64,000 nt of DNA from Crambe crambe (GCA_963924555.1 OZ004586.1:496001-560000); one strand, 5' to 3'; shown: positions 1 to 10,789, counted from the first letter of the stretch. Translations and numbers: made by a program. The notes: generated by a model not told the origin, from the sequence alone.

Positions 1-660
1 TGTCAACATGTTCTTTGCCAATGTCATCTGAGGGTGTAGCCAGGTGTTTTGTTGTATATCCTCCAACCATTCAGAATGTTGTTTGTTTGTTTGATTTTGG
101 CTTTCTAAATTTTAGAAAATGGGCTGTCGGTGATACATTAGCAAAGCCAGTGGCATATTTCTTGTCATATGCAGTTCCAATTAAATGTATGTATACCAAC
201 TGTATATTGGTGTTAGGGTGTTATACACCATAATTATGATAGTTTGACTTGCACATGGGGGTTGGTGAAGGTACATCTATTGCTCTGTATAGCTTTAGCT
301 ATGCTTTGTGGATTCATTTTTGTGGCTACAAATGAAGTGTCTTCACACCCTGGTACTTAGCATTTCTAACCCAATGAGCCCTTCAGGTATGTGTTGGCAT
401 ATTCATAACTTTATTGATATCCACCCTACAGGGCCGGCAGCGCAGATGGCTGCATCAAGAGGCAACTCTGGAGAGACAGGGCATACTCCCAAGCTGGCTC
501 ACATACCTATTGTCTTGTGTGGCTGTGATAGCTATTACATATTTGCCTTGTATCTCTACTCATGACTCTTTTAATAATTCATTATCAACAACTGATTACC
601 TTGTGGTCAGGTATGGATGTTCAATTGTTCATACAAAAAAGGTAGAGACGCATGTCTAGT
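1..660 (+). other. Unassigned sequence with one weak exon-like stretch
   Basis: No gene is recognised here. A candidate exon follows an acceptor-like AG near 429-432 and would encode a short Arg/Gln-rich helix-like peptide (RQRRWLHQEATLERQGILP). No partner exon or homologue could be assigned. It may belong to a gene outside the window or be chance. The remainder shows only short unrelated open frames. Confidence 0.2.
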
Positions 661-688
661 CTACCGCAACCGGCTGCCTTGATTGATA

Positions 689-907
689 CACCCATTTTCA
701 CTTCACTTTGAACGTGCTCCGGGAAGCGTATGGTTTGTTTTTTCAAGGCTGTTTCAATGGGCATCAATAGAACCCACAAAGCATAAACTTCCCGTAAGAT
801 TTTGGAACGTTATGCTTTGTACGTGCCGTTTAATGTTTATTGAAACTGCCCGAAAAAACAAACCATACGCTTCCCGGGGCACGTTCAAAGTGAAGTGAAA
901 ATCGGTG
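689..907. mobile_element. 219-bp foldback element (MITE) flanked by TA
   Basis: The two halves are reverse complements over about 100 bases each with few mismatches. The outer arms read CACCCATTTTCACTTC and GAAGTGAAAATCGGTG. TA dinucleotides flank both ends (687-688 and 908-909), as expected for a Tc1/mariner-type target duplication. There is no coding capacity. Assignment to that superfamily rests only on the TA and is inferred. Confidence 0.65.
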
Positions 908-1309
908 TAACAGCTGAAATTGTAGCGTGTGTGGCGCGCTTTCTACCGTTGGGAACAAAATGTATTTTGCATGAGTGTAACTTCAGTTCATGGTCTCAAA
1001 GATGGTGCAGAATTTAAGTCGTGGCCACTTACAGAAAATCCAGTTGCACCTCTACCGTCAAGGCACTTGTTTCCAAGTGATCGTGACTTCGTGTATCTGG
1101 AAGTAACAACTTTTTCACATAGTTAGATAGGTCTATGTGTGATCTGTTTGTGTGAAGTGTTTTACTTACTACACGTATAAAGTGTAAGAGTTATAGCAGG
1201 AATTATAAGTTAACTAAACAGGAAAATATTCCAAATGAAGAACTTCCGGTGCAAATAAAATTGTATGGGGCCCTATGACTTCCGGTTCCGCTGGCGTAAC
1301 GACTGAGTA

Positions 1310-1660
1310 AGAATACATTATTCATGAACCCCACCCAGCTATTAAAATGAGCATGCCATGTGGAGGTTATCGTGAAAATACCTAGCTAGTTAGTGAGTGT
1401 CCACTTCGCCATTCATGTCCACGATTTCTCCAGAACGGTACACCAGAAAACCGTCCAGAACTCCAAGATTACGTGTACACATGTCCTGTCTCTCGATCTC
1501 ATTCAGATCTGCTTCTGTGAAAGCAAATGTCACTTCTGGGAGGTTATCAGTCAAGAGTCTTCCTCTATTCAGTTGGTGTTGTGTGTCAAGATCAATAGGT
1601 ATGGGCATAAAGGTCATGTTGTTGATGAGTGCAAAGTAGTCAAAGATCAGTGAAGTGGTG
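1310..1660. repeat. Fragment of the array unit: 5'-flank block with conserved ORF-like element
   Basis: This stretch matches sequence found upstream of the 2A-Death-ANK genes, for example 32955-33265. Shared parts are the CCCCACCCAGCT block and a segment of about 230 bases containing ACACATGTCCTGTCTC. On the minus strand the segment is an open frame of 75 codons (1390-1617), containing LNEIERQDMCTR and LDGFLVYRSG. Similar segments occur at about 13325-13545, 22500-22820, 33010-33260, 40090-40400 and 56825-57045. The product is unknown. It could be a lost exon or a conserved 5' flank. Confidence 0.5.
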
Positions 1661-1739
1661 TTATTAAATTGTTAGCTTCGTGCCCCCTGAAATACCGAAG
1701 CAGCTATTTTGTCCCCCTTAAATCAAATCTTAAATGCAG

Positions 1740-1766
1740 CCCCCCCCCCCCCCCCCCCCCCCCCCC
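1740..1766. repeat. Poly-C tract
   Basis: An uninterrupted run of 27 C residues on the plus strand, immediately before the isoleucyl-tRNA synthetase relic. Such a tract is prone to length error in sequencing. Confidence 0.95.
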
Positions 1767-1794
1767 ATCCCATCCATCTGAGGGAATGGTACCC

Positions 1795-4735
1795 TTCGCC
1801 ATGTGTCAGAAGTCTTTGACTGCTGGTTTGAAAGCGGCAAGTATGCCCTACACTCAGAGCCACTACCCCTTCGAGAACAAGAAACCATTTGAGAACACCT
1901 TCCATGCTGATTTTATCACTGAAGGGATAGATCAGACGTGAGGATGGTTCTACACTCTCCTGTTCTTCGGGAAGCCACCATTAAAGAAATGGTCTTGTTT
2001 TTCAGGAAGCCACCATTAAAGAAATGGTCTTGTTTTGGCCAGGTATGGAACTGATAGTGGGTGTGTGTGTGGTTAGGAGATAGTGGGCGTATACATGTGG
2101 ACATGCTGCCAAATCATTCTTTAATTTTGGGACCAGAGAAAAGTGTCCTAATTAAAGGGGCATCCTCATTATAGGGATCAATTAATACAAATTAAGTGTC
2201 CTGATTAGAGGTCCCCTCTATAGAAGACGTCGATTAGAGATGGAAAGGGTCCTTTATAGAATGTGTCCTTTGAGGTACCCTCTCTCTGTATAGTGATGGA
2301 CAGAAGATGAGTAAGCATCTGAAGAACTACCCTGACCCTGTGAACGTGGTGAATAAGTTTGGTGCAGATGCCCTCCATCTCTACCTGGTGAACTCTCCCG
2401 TGGTCAGGGCAGAGACGCTCAAGTTTAAGGAGTCGGGTGTGAAGGACGTGGTGAAGGATGTCTTCCTTCCTTGGTTCAACGCTTATAGGTTCCTTATGCA
2501 GAATGTGGAGGGACTCAAGGAGGTGTGGCTTGATCATTGCCGAGCTTGACCTGTTTGTATTGAAATTTGATGTTGTTTAGGAGGACTTCATGCCCACCAA
2601 CATTATGGATTGATGGATTCTTCTCAGTTTTACCCAGTCCCTTGTCACCTATGTCAGAGAGGAAATGGCCAGTAAGTGGGGAGGGGGTGGGGTGGGGGAG
2701 GTGGTGGTGAGGGAGTGGGATGGGGGGTGGGGGGATGTGAGGTGTAAGAAAGGAAGGGGTGGTGTGTTATTGGAAAAGATTGTGTGGACGTGCTATAATG
2801 TTGTTTGGTTCCAATAATAATAATAATGGGCTCTTTTGATTCTCTGCCCCATAGAGTACCATCTCTACACTGTCATGCCAAGACTCGTCAAGTTCGTAGA
2901 ACAACTCACCAACTGGTATGTCCACTTCAACAGAAAAAGAATCAAGGTGAGTACTCAGTCCTCATAATTATTGGAAGGAACTAGACCTGATTTGAAAGGT
3001 ACTCTTCTTTCAAAGTTAGATGCAAGAATTCAGTAGGGAGCTGTCAGCTTGTGTGATATTTCATCTGGCTGTTCCCAATAGAGGGCCTATAGCATAGTCA
3101 CATGACAGGGGTGTGGTTATCCACATCTTAGAGGGCATTAGTCATATGATTATGACAGTCTCATTGACTTTTACTCATCATAACTCATGACTACTAGTGG
3201 CCATGGTCTAGAAATTTGGTGTATTAACAGAAGTTTGAAACAAATTCATTGAGAAATAGAGACAGAATGATATTTATTTGATTTCTTTATGGAACTATTA
3301 CATTATATAGACCACATGACAGAAATTTGGTTCATCAAAGAAATAGGATTTCTACAGGGTTGACTATACTCATCTTATTATGTGGGAGACCCTTTACCCA
3401 ACTGCCATAACGTCTATAGGGGGAGCAGGGAAGAGAGGACTGCCTCCAGTCAATGCAGACCCTGTGTTCCATGGTGTACCTGATGAAGCGCATGATGGCC
3501 CCCTTCACCCCCTTCTTCACTGAGCACATGTTCCAGAACCTCCGTCACCTCCAAGGCTGGGTTCTCTCCGAAGAGAATGCCAGCGTCCATTTCCTGATGC
3601 TCCAAAAACCAAGGCAAGTCAGATAGAAATAACTGCTCATTTTTTAAGGAATTGGTTTAGTGTTAAGAGTATTTGTATGTGTTGTCAACTTGAATGACCT
3701 GTACTTGTGCATGGAAACAAAAAATAAATAAATAAATAAAAAAATAAATAAATAAATAAATAATTAAATAAATAAATAAATGTAAAAACGTCGGATAGGC
3801 ATGTGCAGTACATGCAGTAGTATGAGTCCCTAATGATGATGACCCTTTACCTGACAATGTAATGTGGAGGTACTGATTTAATGAGTCTGAAGGGACATCG
3901 GAATTAACCATGTTAACATGGGGATCGATTCTTCTTCAATGTTTTGATTTTTTTATCCTTCCATTTTCCTCACTCTTGTTGAACAGGTCAGACCTGATTG
4001 ACGTAGGTATTGAGAGAATTGTGGCGAGAATGCAGTCAGTGATCGAGATGGGTCGTTACATAAATGTGAGAGGAGTGTCCTGATTTGAGAAGTGTCCTGA
4101 TCGTTTCAGGGGGGTAATATAGCAATGGAACACAGAAAAATGTCTTGATTAGAGAGGTGTCCCGATAAGAAATATCCTGATAAGAAGTGTCCTGATTAGA
4201 AGTGTCCTTATTAGAAAAAATCTCCTGATAAGAGAATTTCCTAAGTGCTATATTACTAAGAACTTTGAAGGGTCTCATCCTTGGATTAAGTAATATCAGT
4301 CTACTAAAACGTGAGAATGATACTTCTGTGTTTCCTATTTCTTTGTGCCAGATCTCATACACGGTAGACCCTGCCCTCTCCAGCAAGTACTGTGCTGACG
4401 CTGATGGAGAGCTATTGGTGCTGCTGGACGTGACCCCTTCCCAGGAAATGCTTGACGAGGGTGTAGCATGTGAGGTCATCAATAAGATCCAAAAACTGAG
4501 AAAGAAGGTAAAAAGGAAAGTTTTAATGGACTTTCCCATTTTAGGCGGGCTTGCAGCCTCGTGACGCAGTGGTAGTGATTTGGGAGGCACTGGGAGAGTT
4601 GGAACAGGCCCACGCACTCAGGAACGTCATTGGACAGTACAAAGACCACATTGAGGGAACAACCAAGGGTCCCATAGTGCAAAGGTCATCCAAAACTGAC
4701 CTCAGTAATGTGATGGAAAAAGATAAACAAAAGGT
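1795..4735 (+). pseudogene. IARS1-like: Cytoplasmic isoleucyl-tRNA synthetase pseudogene (C-terminal half, introns retained)
   Basis: Exon-sized matches to cytoplasmic IleRS occur in the right order. At about 1795-1990 is a block with [21 protein letters not shown] and EGIDQT; at 2307-2530 the class I KMSK signature (KMSKHLKNYPDP) followed by GADALHLYLVNSPVVRAE. Then come 2580-2672, 2853-2946 (LVKFVEQLTNWYV), 3420-3613 (MMAPFTPFFTEHMFQNL), 3985-4066 (RMQSVIEMGR), 4352-4507 (LLVLLDVTPSQEMLDEG) and 4545-4732. Lesions: a frameshift near 1835, TGA in place of the Arg codon after EGIDQT, and TGA at the start of the 2580 exon. Exons normally lying between 4066 and 4352 are missing. Retained introns show it is not a processed copy. 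The family normally charges tRNA-Ile in the cytosol; this copy cannot make a functional enzyme. Confidence 0.85.
3718..3782. repeat. (AAAT)n microsatellite
   Basis: Tandem AAAT/AATA units with a few interruptions, inside an intron of the isoleucyl-tRNA synthetase relic. Confidence 0.9.
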
Positions 4736-4739
4736 AAGA

Positions 4740-5150
4740 AATTGATAGTGATACAGTTGAGAACAATTTTTCAATTGCTGCAGATTAAAGGACTAAATGC
4801 ATCACTTAAGGTGTGTCCTGATTAGAGGTGTCCTGATTAGAGGTATCCTTTAGAAGCATTTTGATTAGGTGTCTCAAGGTACCTCATTAATAAGCACACA
4901 GTTAAATTAGGTCAATGGATCATTAATAATTTACACACATAGAGAGCCAGAAATGACTGCTGGTCACTGGTCATTTCCCAACCACTTCTTGGAAAATGAC
5001 CAACTAAATTTAAGTATTGCAGGATAAGGAATGTCCGACCTAATGACCAATGGAGTTCTACCTCTGCACACAGACTCTCAACAGACTTTCTTTGATGTCC
5101 TAAATTAAAGTTTTATTGTCTCCATTTCGTTCAGGTTGTCCTTGTGATGT
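4740..5150. other. Non-coding stretch shared with 33985-34255
   Basis: No gene is visible. From about 4860 the sequence (CTCAAGGTACCTCATT onward) matches 33985-34255, where it also precedes an ABCC exon. It is therefore the ancestral intron of the ABCC fragment. Short repeats related to GTGTCCTGATTAGAGG occur near 4810-4860 and in 4130-4250. Confidence 0.5.
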
Positions 5151-6191
5151 TTGCTGCATAAAATGCCAACAACCCAGAGGAGAGGCTAACAGCTGATAAG
5201 GCATTCGTGGTGCTCTCCCTCTTCAATGTGCTGAGATTTCCCCTTACCATGCTCCCACTAACTTGAAACAGGTGATTACTGCACAACATAGCCACCAGCT
5301 CGATAGAGATACAGGTTATATAGTGAACCTGTATTAAGAAACCACTCTATTTAGAGACCACCTCTCTTTAAAGACCACTTGGTTATGTCCCAATAGTGCT
5401 TGTATACTATTGATATGACCTCTGACCTTTTCCATTAAGAGACCACCTTTTGGTGGTCCAGAGGTGGTCACTATAGATGGTCACTGTATACATACCTACA
5501 ACCACTTGTGTGAAGTACACTTGAACTCACTTCAACTAGTTAAAGTGTGGGTGAGTGGGTTAAAGCACTGTCTGAGTGGGTGACTGAACTCTTGCTCTCT
5601 TGCAGATTGAGTGGTTGATCTGTTTGAGTGAGACACAATTAAGTTATAAGTTATACATATCATGTGATGTGTTGTGGTTACTAGGTGACTAGTAGTAAAA
5701 CCCACAGTATTTGTTGAAGTTACCCTTGTTTGTTCCATTTTTGGTTTGACTTGATAGTCCCTACCTATGCATCAGTTGTATATCTGCTGGTCTTGATGAC
5801 TGACTGTTTTCCTCCATGTATAGGCTAGTGTGTCTATGAAGTGACTCAAAATTAAGAATTGGATCCAGATGTCATTAACTGGACACCAGAAAACTGAAAA
5901 CCTACATTCGATGTATACAGAGCCCAGAAAGAAAGGACGACAGTAAGTGGACTTGTTTGGTGATATTAATATTGGAACCCTTTACCTATTATTGCAGTGG
6001 AGAGTTAGTTACACTAATATCAGGACTATTGACTAGATATCTCTCTCCCCTTCACTCCAGGTGGCTCTGTAACGCCCACCACAGCCAAGCCTAAGATAAA
6101 TTCCATGACTGCCATTGTTTGGAGTTTCTTTGAGAACATGTCCAAGTCTAAGAGTAGTGGTAACCACTCTGCTCAGCTGGAAGACAGGTAG
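5150..6191 (+). pseudogene. Chimeric relic: ABCC transporter exons joined to 3' end of DLK/LZK-like kinase gene
   Basis: At 5155-5278 the translation resembles the end of the first membrane domain of ABCC (MRP) transporters, with TADKAFVVLSLFNVLRFPL. A TAA interrupts it where the related copy at 34256 has a Tyr codon. At 5822-5888 a further ABCC piece (ASVSMK, then ELDPDVINWTP in another frame) carries a TGA and a frameshift. It runs directly into the kinase-gene segment for SPERKDDS (about 5915-5942). A final exon at 6060-6191 (INSMTAIVWSFFENMSK) is shortened relative to other copies. This is a joined set of gene fragments, not a functional gene. The 5280-5820 stretch between the ABCC pieces holds no recognisable exon. 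Confidence 0.7.
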
Positions 6192-6394
6192 AAGACTCAG
6201 CAATCTGAGTGTATCTCAATGATTATGCATTGTCTTTTGATGCAGAGTCCTCAAGCTGGTATCCTGAATGATATATGACTATTCAGTTAAAAATGATGAA
6301 ATTCATTGTTTTGTGTAATACCATGATTAATTATATGAAGCTCCACCCACCAGGGGAATTAAACTAGAATATGACACATCAAGCATTCTGTTCA

Positions 6395-6540
6395 CGTCAA
6401 AGGAAGTTCTCCACATCAAAGGATCTACCACCAGAGTTTCAGAGGGGTGATTAAGACACAAAAAATTCACCACATCAAAGGAAGATACAACCACATCAAA
6501 GGAAGGGATGACCACATCAAAGGAATTTAAGTCTTGCATC
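6395..6540. repeat. Degenerate minisatellite between convergent genes (CCACATCAAAGGAA units)
   Basis: Imperfect tandem units of about 15-20 bases built on CCACATCAAAGGAA lie between the kinase tail and the end of the first 2A-Death-ANK gene. Read on the minus strand they give a repeated Ser-Phe-Asp-Val-Val frame. Equivalent arrays with different copy numbers occur at every convergent junction in the window. Confidence 0.8.
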
Positions 6541-6732
6541 ATGTGAATGTCACTTTTTGGCGCTTTATTTTGAAATAATTATATAAACAAAATCCACAAA
6601 ATTATAATGTGAGAAGTGAAACAAAAAGTGTAAGTGAAGCAAATAGAACTGACCATGTGAGTGAGGGGAACCAAAATTATTACAAAATGAACACGACAAT
6701 AACTAGTGGTAAGTACATAGTTATGGAGGAGA

Positions 6733-9700
6733 CTAACAGTGTGAGTGGAAATAATCCACCACTTCACTCTGACCCTCTGCTTGGGCCAGCTGGAGTGGAG
6801 TCTTGTTAAACATGTTTTTGATGCTTGGGGAGCAATGGAAATGTTCGATGAAATACTTGATAGTTGCGAGCTGACCAAACTCTGCTGCCCAGTGGAGTGC
6901 AGTGCCTCTATTCTTGTCTTGTAACATAGCGTTGCATCCTTTGACTTCAGTTAGATATCGGATGATGGATAGGCGTCCATTCATGGCTGCAATATGTAAA
7001 GGTGTAGTGTTCCAGTCATCCAGAGAATTGGGATCGCAGGCATGATTCTCTATGAGATTCTTGACGAGGTGGAGGTGACCTTCTTGTGAAGCATCGTGAA
7101 GTGGTCGTCTTCCATACTGACCAGGAACATTAGGATTGCACTGCATAATGTTTATTAAATAGTCACAAACATCACTATGTCCATAAAGGGCTGCAAAGTG
7201 AAGTGGTGTGTTGTTCTGCTTGTCCCTACAGAGAGGATCACACCTCATGTCTTCACATAGATATTGCACTATTGATAAGTGCCCATTTTGTGCAGCAAGA
7301 CCTAGGGGGGTGCCATGCTCATCATTTCTACTCTCAGGGTCACACCCACACTCCATTATCAGGAACTTTACAATGGACAAGTGACCCTTCTGTGCAGCAG
7401 AAAAAAGAGGTCCTCCACCATGCTTACCACCATCTGGAAGGTTGGGGTCACAATTGCAGTCGTGGATAAAATATTTCAATGTTTCGATGTGACCAAATTG
7501 AGCTGCAACATGGACGGGAGAAGTCTGATACTTTGTGAAATCCTTGAAAATATCTTCCATCTTCATGAAGGTCAGCATTGTCTCCATCAAGTACTTCACT
7601 ACTTTTAAATTTCCACCCTGACAAGCACTGTGTAGAGGTGAGTAACCTTCCTCGTCCTGCTCAAGGGGATCGACTTGGTGCTTTTCGACTAGATACTGTA
7701 CTATGTTGATATGACCTGCTGCAGCTGCTTGGTGTAATGGTGTCATTCCATATTGACCTGATGCCGCAGGGTTGCATAGCTCACTTTCGATCAGGTGCTC
7801 CAGCACTTCCAATCTTCCATTGCTTGCTGCATAATGTAGTGATGTATTATTGTTTGCATCTTTTGTTAAGGGGTTGAGTCCCTTTGTGATGAGACGCTTC
7901 ACTTCTTCCAGGTCTCCTATTGCGGCAGCACGATGCAATTCAAAGCTCTGCTTGGTGGTGGTTTCTGCTGAGACTATCATGTCCAGTCGTGGGTCCTTCA
8001 AGTCTCTCCCAACATAGTCCTGTCATGTGAGGGAAGGAAATTCTCACTCTAGTACTAACATAATAGAGGAATTGTTGACTTATTAGCTATAGAAGTCTGG
8101 AAATTTATGGATTGTGCCACAGACATTACAACCATTGTTTACAAGTAACAGCAATTAAAAAATACATGGAAATTAAATTAATCAAATACAAGTAAGCTGT
8201 AACCATGGATATTAAAATTAGTAAACATTAGGTGTGAGTAAAATTACTATGCTCCATTGTTTTCTTGATCTCCAATTCTACCTATTAAGCTTCTTAAACA
8301 TTGTTCTATATGTAGCAATAAATTTATCAGCATTGAAGATATTCTTCTCTCAGTAAATGAAGTGACAAAACCCTTTCATAAGCTGTGTAGATGAGGGTTG
8401 ACTAAGAGGACTCTCTTGAAAAGGGAAAACAATGAGGGTAATTCATCCTGGCTCACTGAACCTCAGAAAGGTCTATGAGTAATTGCCTATTAAGCTCAAT
8501 TATGCCCTAAAGTTATTATGTCTAAATGTAAAAGAATATGCTACATCATTTATTCCTCCCTAATTATTGAATTAGGTAGAACTAGTAGCACGTTGATATT
8601 CTTATGTTAGGGAATGATGATTTTAAAATCCTTACCTGGAACACAGACATTACAACCATTGTTTACAAGCAACAGGAATTAAAAAATACATGGAAATTAA
8701 ATGGATATTAAAATTAGTAAAAACCTGATGTAAATGAGCTATTACTCTGAAATTTCCAAATGATATCAGTAGCAGGTTGATGCTTTTATGTTAGGGGAAT
8801 GATGACTTGTAAAATCCTTACCTGAAACTCATCAGAGATATTGGTACCGAGTCCTGATGTGAATATACTTCCACCATCATCTGAGTGAGTGGCAATACCT
8901 GTTCCAGTGATGTCACTAACTGTACCAAATGCTGAGTCAGCATCATCATCACCATCAATACCCTTCACCTTAAGGGCAGCCATTTCCCCCACTAGAGAGA
9001 GGACAGGGTCTGGGTAGGAGAAGAGATATCAGATGATGTCTAATACCAATGGAGAGAACTCACCTTTTCCCTTGTCATCAGTTGTGACCTGAGAAGAAAG
9101 ATTGAGACTCTGATCTCCATAGCTGATATTCACAAACCCCAGACTTTGCAAAGCAAGTTGTTGTTCTTCAGTAATAGCATCTATTATGCCATCATCCAAA
9201 ACTCGATATTTCAGCTCAATGCAACCTTCGTCAATATGCAGCAGTCGTAACACTGGACCTCCCAATGCTCTTCTCATAGCATACTCCAGTTTCTCAAACT
9301 CTTCAACAGTTGTTTTATCAATTTCCATTTCACTTTTGAGAGCGAATGTTTTTTCAGATTCTTCTCCACTGCCAAATGTATTTCTCGGACATTCACAAAC
9401 TCGCCTCTTGGAATAATCTTGAAAACTGTTCCTGAAATCTTCGAGTGCTTCTTTATTTCTTGGTGTACCAAATTTGTTTATCAAAAGTCTGATCAGATTA
9501 CGGTCATAGAAAGACCAAAACTTTGATGCTTTGCGAAATGCTTCTGCTATGGTTTTGCAACCTTGTAGTAATTCTTCAAACTTTGCTTCGTGGAAGGTTA
9601 GGAAGCTGTGAAAGTCATCTAGTTTGCACTTTTCTTCGACAGACTTTTGAAGGTCAAAGACGAGGTTAGTAAATTCAGCTTTCAAATATTCAGTTTCTTC

Positions 9701-10789
9701 CTGCAACTGTCTCATTTTAAACCTTTTCTCTCTTTCTGACATCCCATCGGTAGGTAAGAATGGAAAACATGGAATGAGATCCACAGCACTCATATCTGAA
9801 ATTTCAAGTAACACGCTTGAATAAATTGATCTTAACTTCCCTCAGAACAGTACCTGAACTAGAGGATGAGCTGACTGTGGAAGGAGCAGGTTCGATATTC
9901 AATTGATCTAAAGACATAAAATGAAGATAAAGTCACTTATCAAGTATCATTCCTCCTTACCTTCAGTACTCATGTCAGATGGTGTGGGAGTGTCTGATGT
10001 CAACTGTTGAACACCTGTAACAAAATAAGCCCCGAAAATCATTAGCTAACTGGTTATATTGACTGGCATTATGAGATCATGTATTTCAGTTGATCTTTAG
10101 AATGGACCTTTATTTTATCAGAAGCTCACAACTAGTTGATTTGGATACTGAGTAGTTACTAGTCCAGAATTAGCTGTAGCTAACTACCTTGTGCAATCTT
10201 TTGAGTGAGTCCTTCATGACCAATAGTTCTGAGTGCTTTCATCAAGCTCTCCCAGGTGGGTTTACCACTCTTCTTCATCACATTATCTTGCTGATTGAGC
10301 CAAGCTAAAACCATATCTCCACGAAGAGGGTTCATCATCTTCAAGTTGGTATACTGGAGACCCAGTGCTAAACCCAATTGTATCAAATCTTCTGGAAGTA
10401 GGGTTTTCAAAAATTGAGTTACTTCAAAGAGATCATCCACTGTTAGTTGTGCTACATAATTAATAAGTAACAGTGTATGGGAACTTGATATTGTTAGACT
10501 TACTCTCTGGGCCTGGGTTAGATTCGACATCACCACAGAGTATCAAGAGAGAGGGGAGAACTGTCAGTGCAAAGGACAGGTTGAGAAGGGAGCCATGATC
10601 CCCCAGATCAGATTGAACACAGAAGGTTTTTGATGTGGGGGAAGAGAGATCACCAACAAGCACTGGATAAAGAAAGGATGAGTGTCTAGTTATCACTAAA
10701 GGAAGTTGGAGAATACTTATTGTTCTTCTGTGTAGACAGGAAATAAAACATAGTTGCATACCTTTGAGGGTTATTTCAGCTTCTTTCAT
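6733..10789 (-). CDS. 2A-Death-ANK gene 1: putative death-domain/ankyrin receptor with 2A leader
   Basis: My model is complement(join(6733..8019, 8822..9009, 9064..9795, 9854..9907, 9961..10014, 10188..10451, 10504..10662, 10762..10789)): 2766 bases, 921 residues, every junction GT-AG and in phase. Residues 1-53 are a leader with a hydrophobic run (LSFALTVLPSLLILC), and 54-61 are the 2A motif DVESNPGP. Residues 64-149 form a death domain ending PTWESLMKALRTIGHEGL, and 151-186 a Thr/Ser/Pro linker. Residues 187-430 are a conserved unnamed domain (FWSFYD, KRRVCECP, HIDEGCIELKY), 431-493 an acidic Gly/Ser-rich stretch, and 494-921 about eleven ankyrin repeats in one exon. Death domains normally make homotypic signalling contacts in the cytosol, and ankyrin repeats bind proteins. 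The receptor role is inferred. The start is the first Met kept in all copies. AATAAA lies at 6564-6569. The large intron 8020-8821 shows no other gene. Confidence 0.85.
8020..8821 (-). other. Large intron with an internal duplication and vestigial donor
   Basis: A block around CAGACATTACAACCATTG, with the following tract TTACAAG, occurs at about 8120-8180 and again at 8640-8700. At the second site, reading on the minus strand, TTCCAG|GTAAGG forms a splice donor equal to the one ending the real upstream exon. All paralogues keep this arrangement. It may be a dead duplicated exon end. Confidence 0.4.
10508..10531 (-). other. 2A ribosome-skipping motif, gene 1
   Basis: The eight codons encode DVESNPGP, matching the 2A consensus D-(V/I)-E-x-N-P-G-P. 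A Gly precedes it and a hydrophobic stretch lies upstream, as in known 2A sequences. The predicted break falls between the last Gly and Pro. The motif ends four bases from the exon's 3' end, and the death domain begins almost at once in the next exon. Confidence 0.85.

Noticed and set aside
4620..4900. Long minus-strand open frames over the isoleucyl-tRNA synthetase exons
   Set aside because: They are antisense shadows of the synthetase relic and have no protein-like features of their own.
6395..6540. Small protein with Phe-Asp-Val-Val repeats
   Set aside because: It is the translation of the minisatellite, differs in length between copies and lacks a start or context.
10504..10662. 2A motif as evidence of an integrated virus
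   Set aside because: No capsid, polymerase or protease sequence is nearby. The motif lies in a spliced host-type gene family and is shared by all paralogues.
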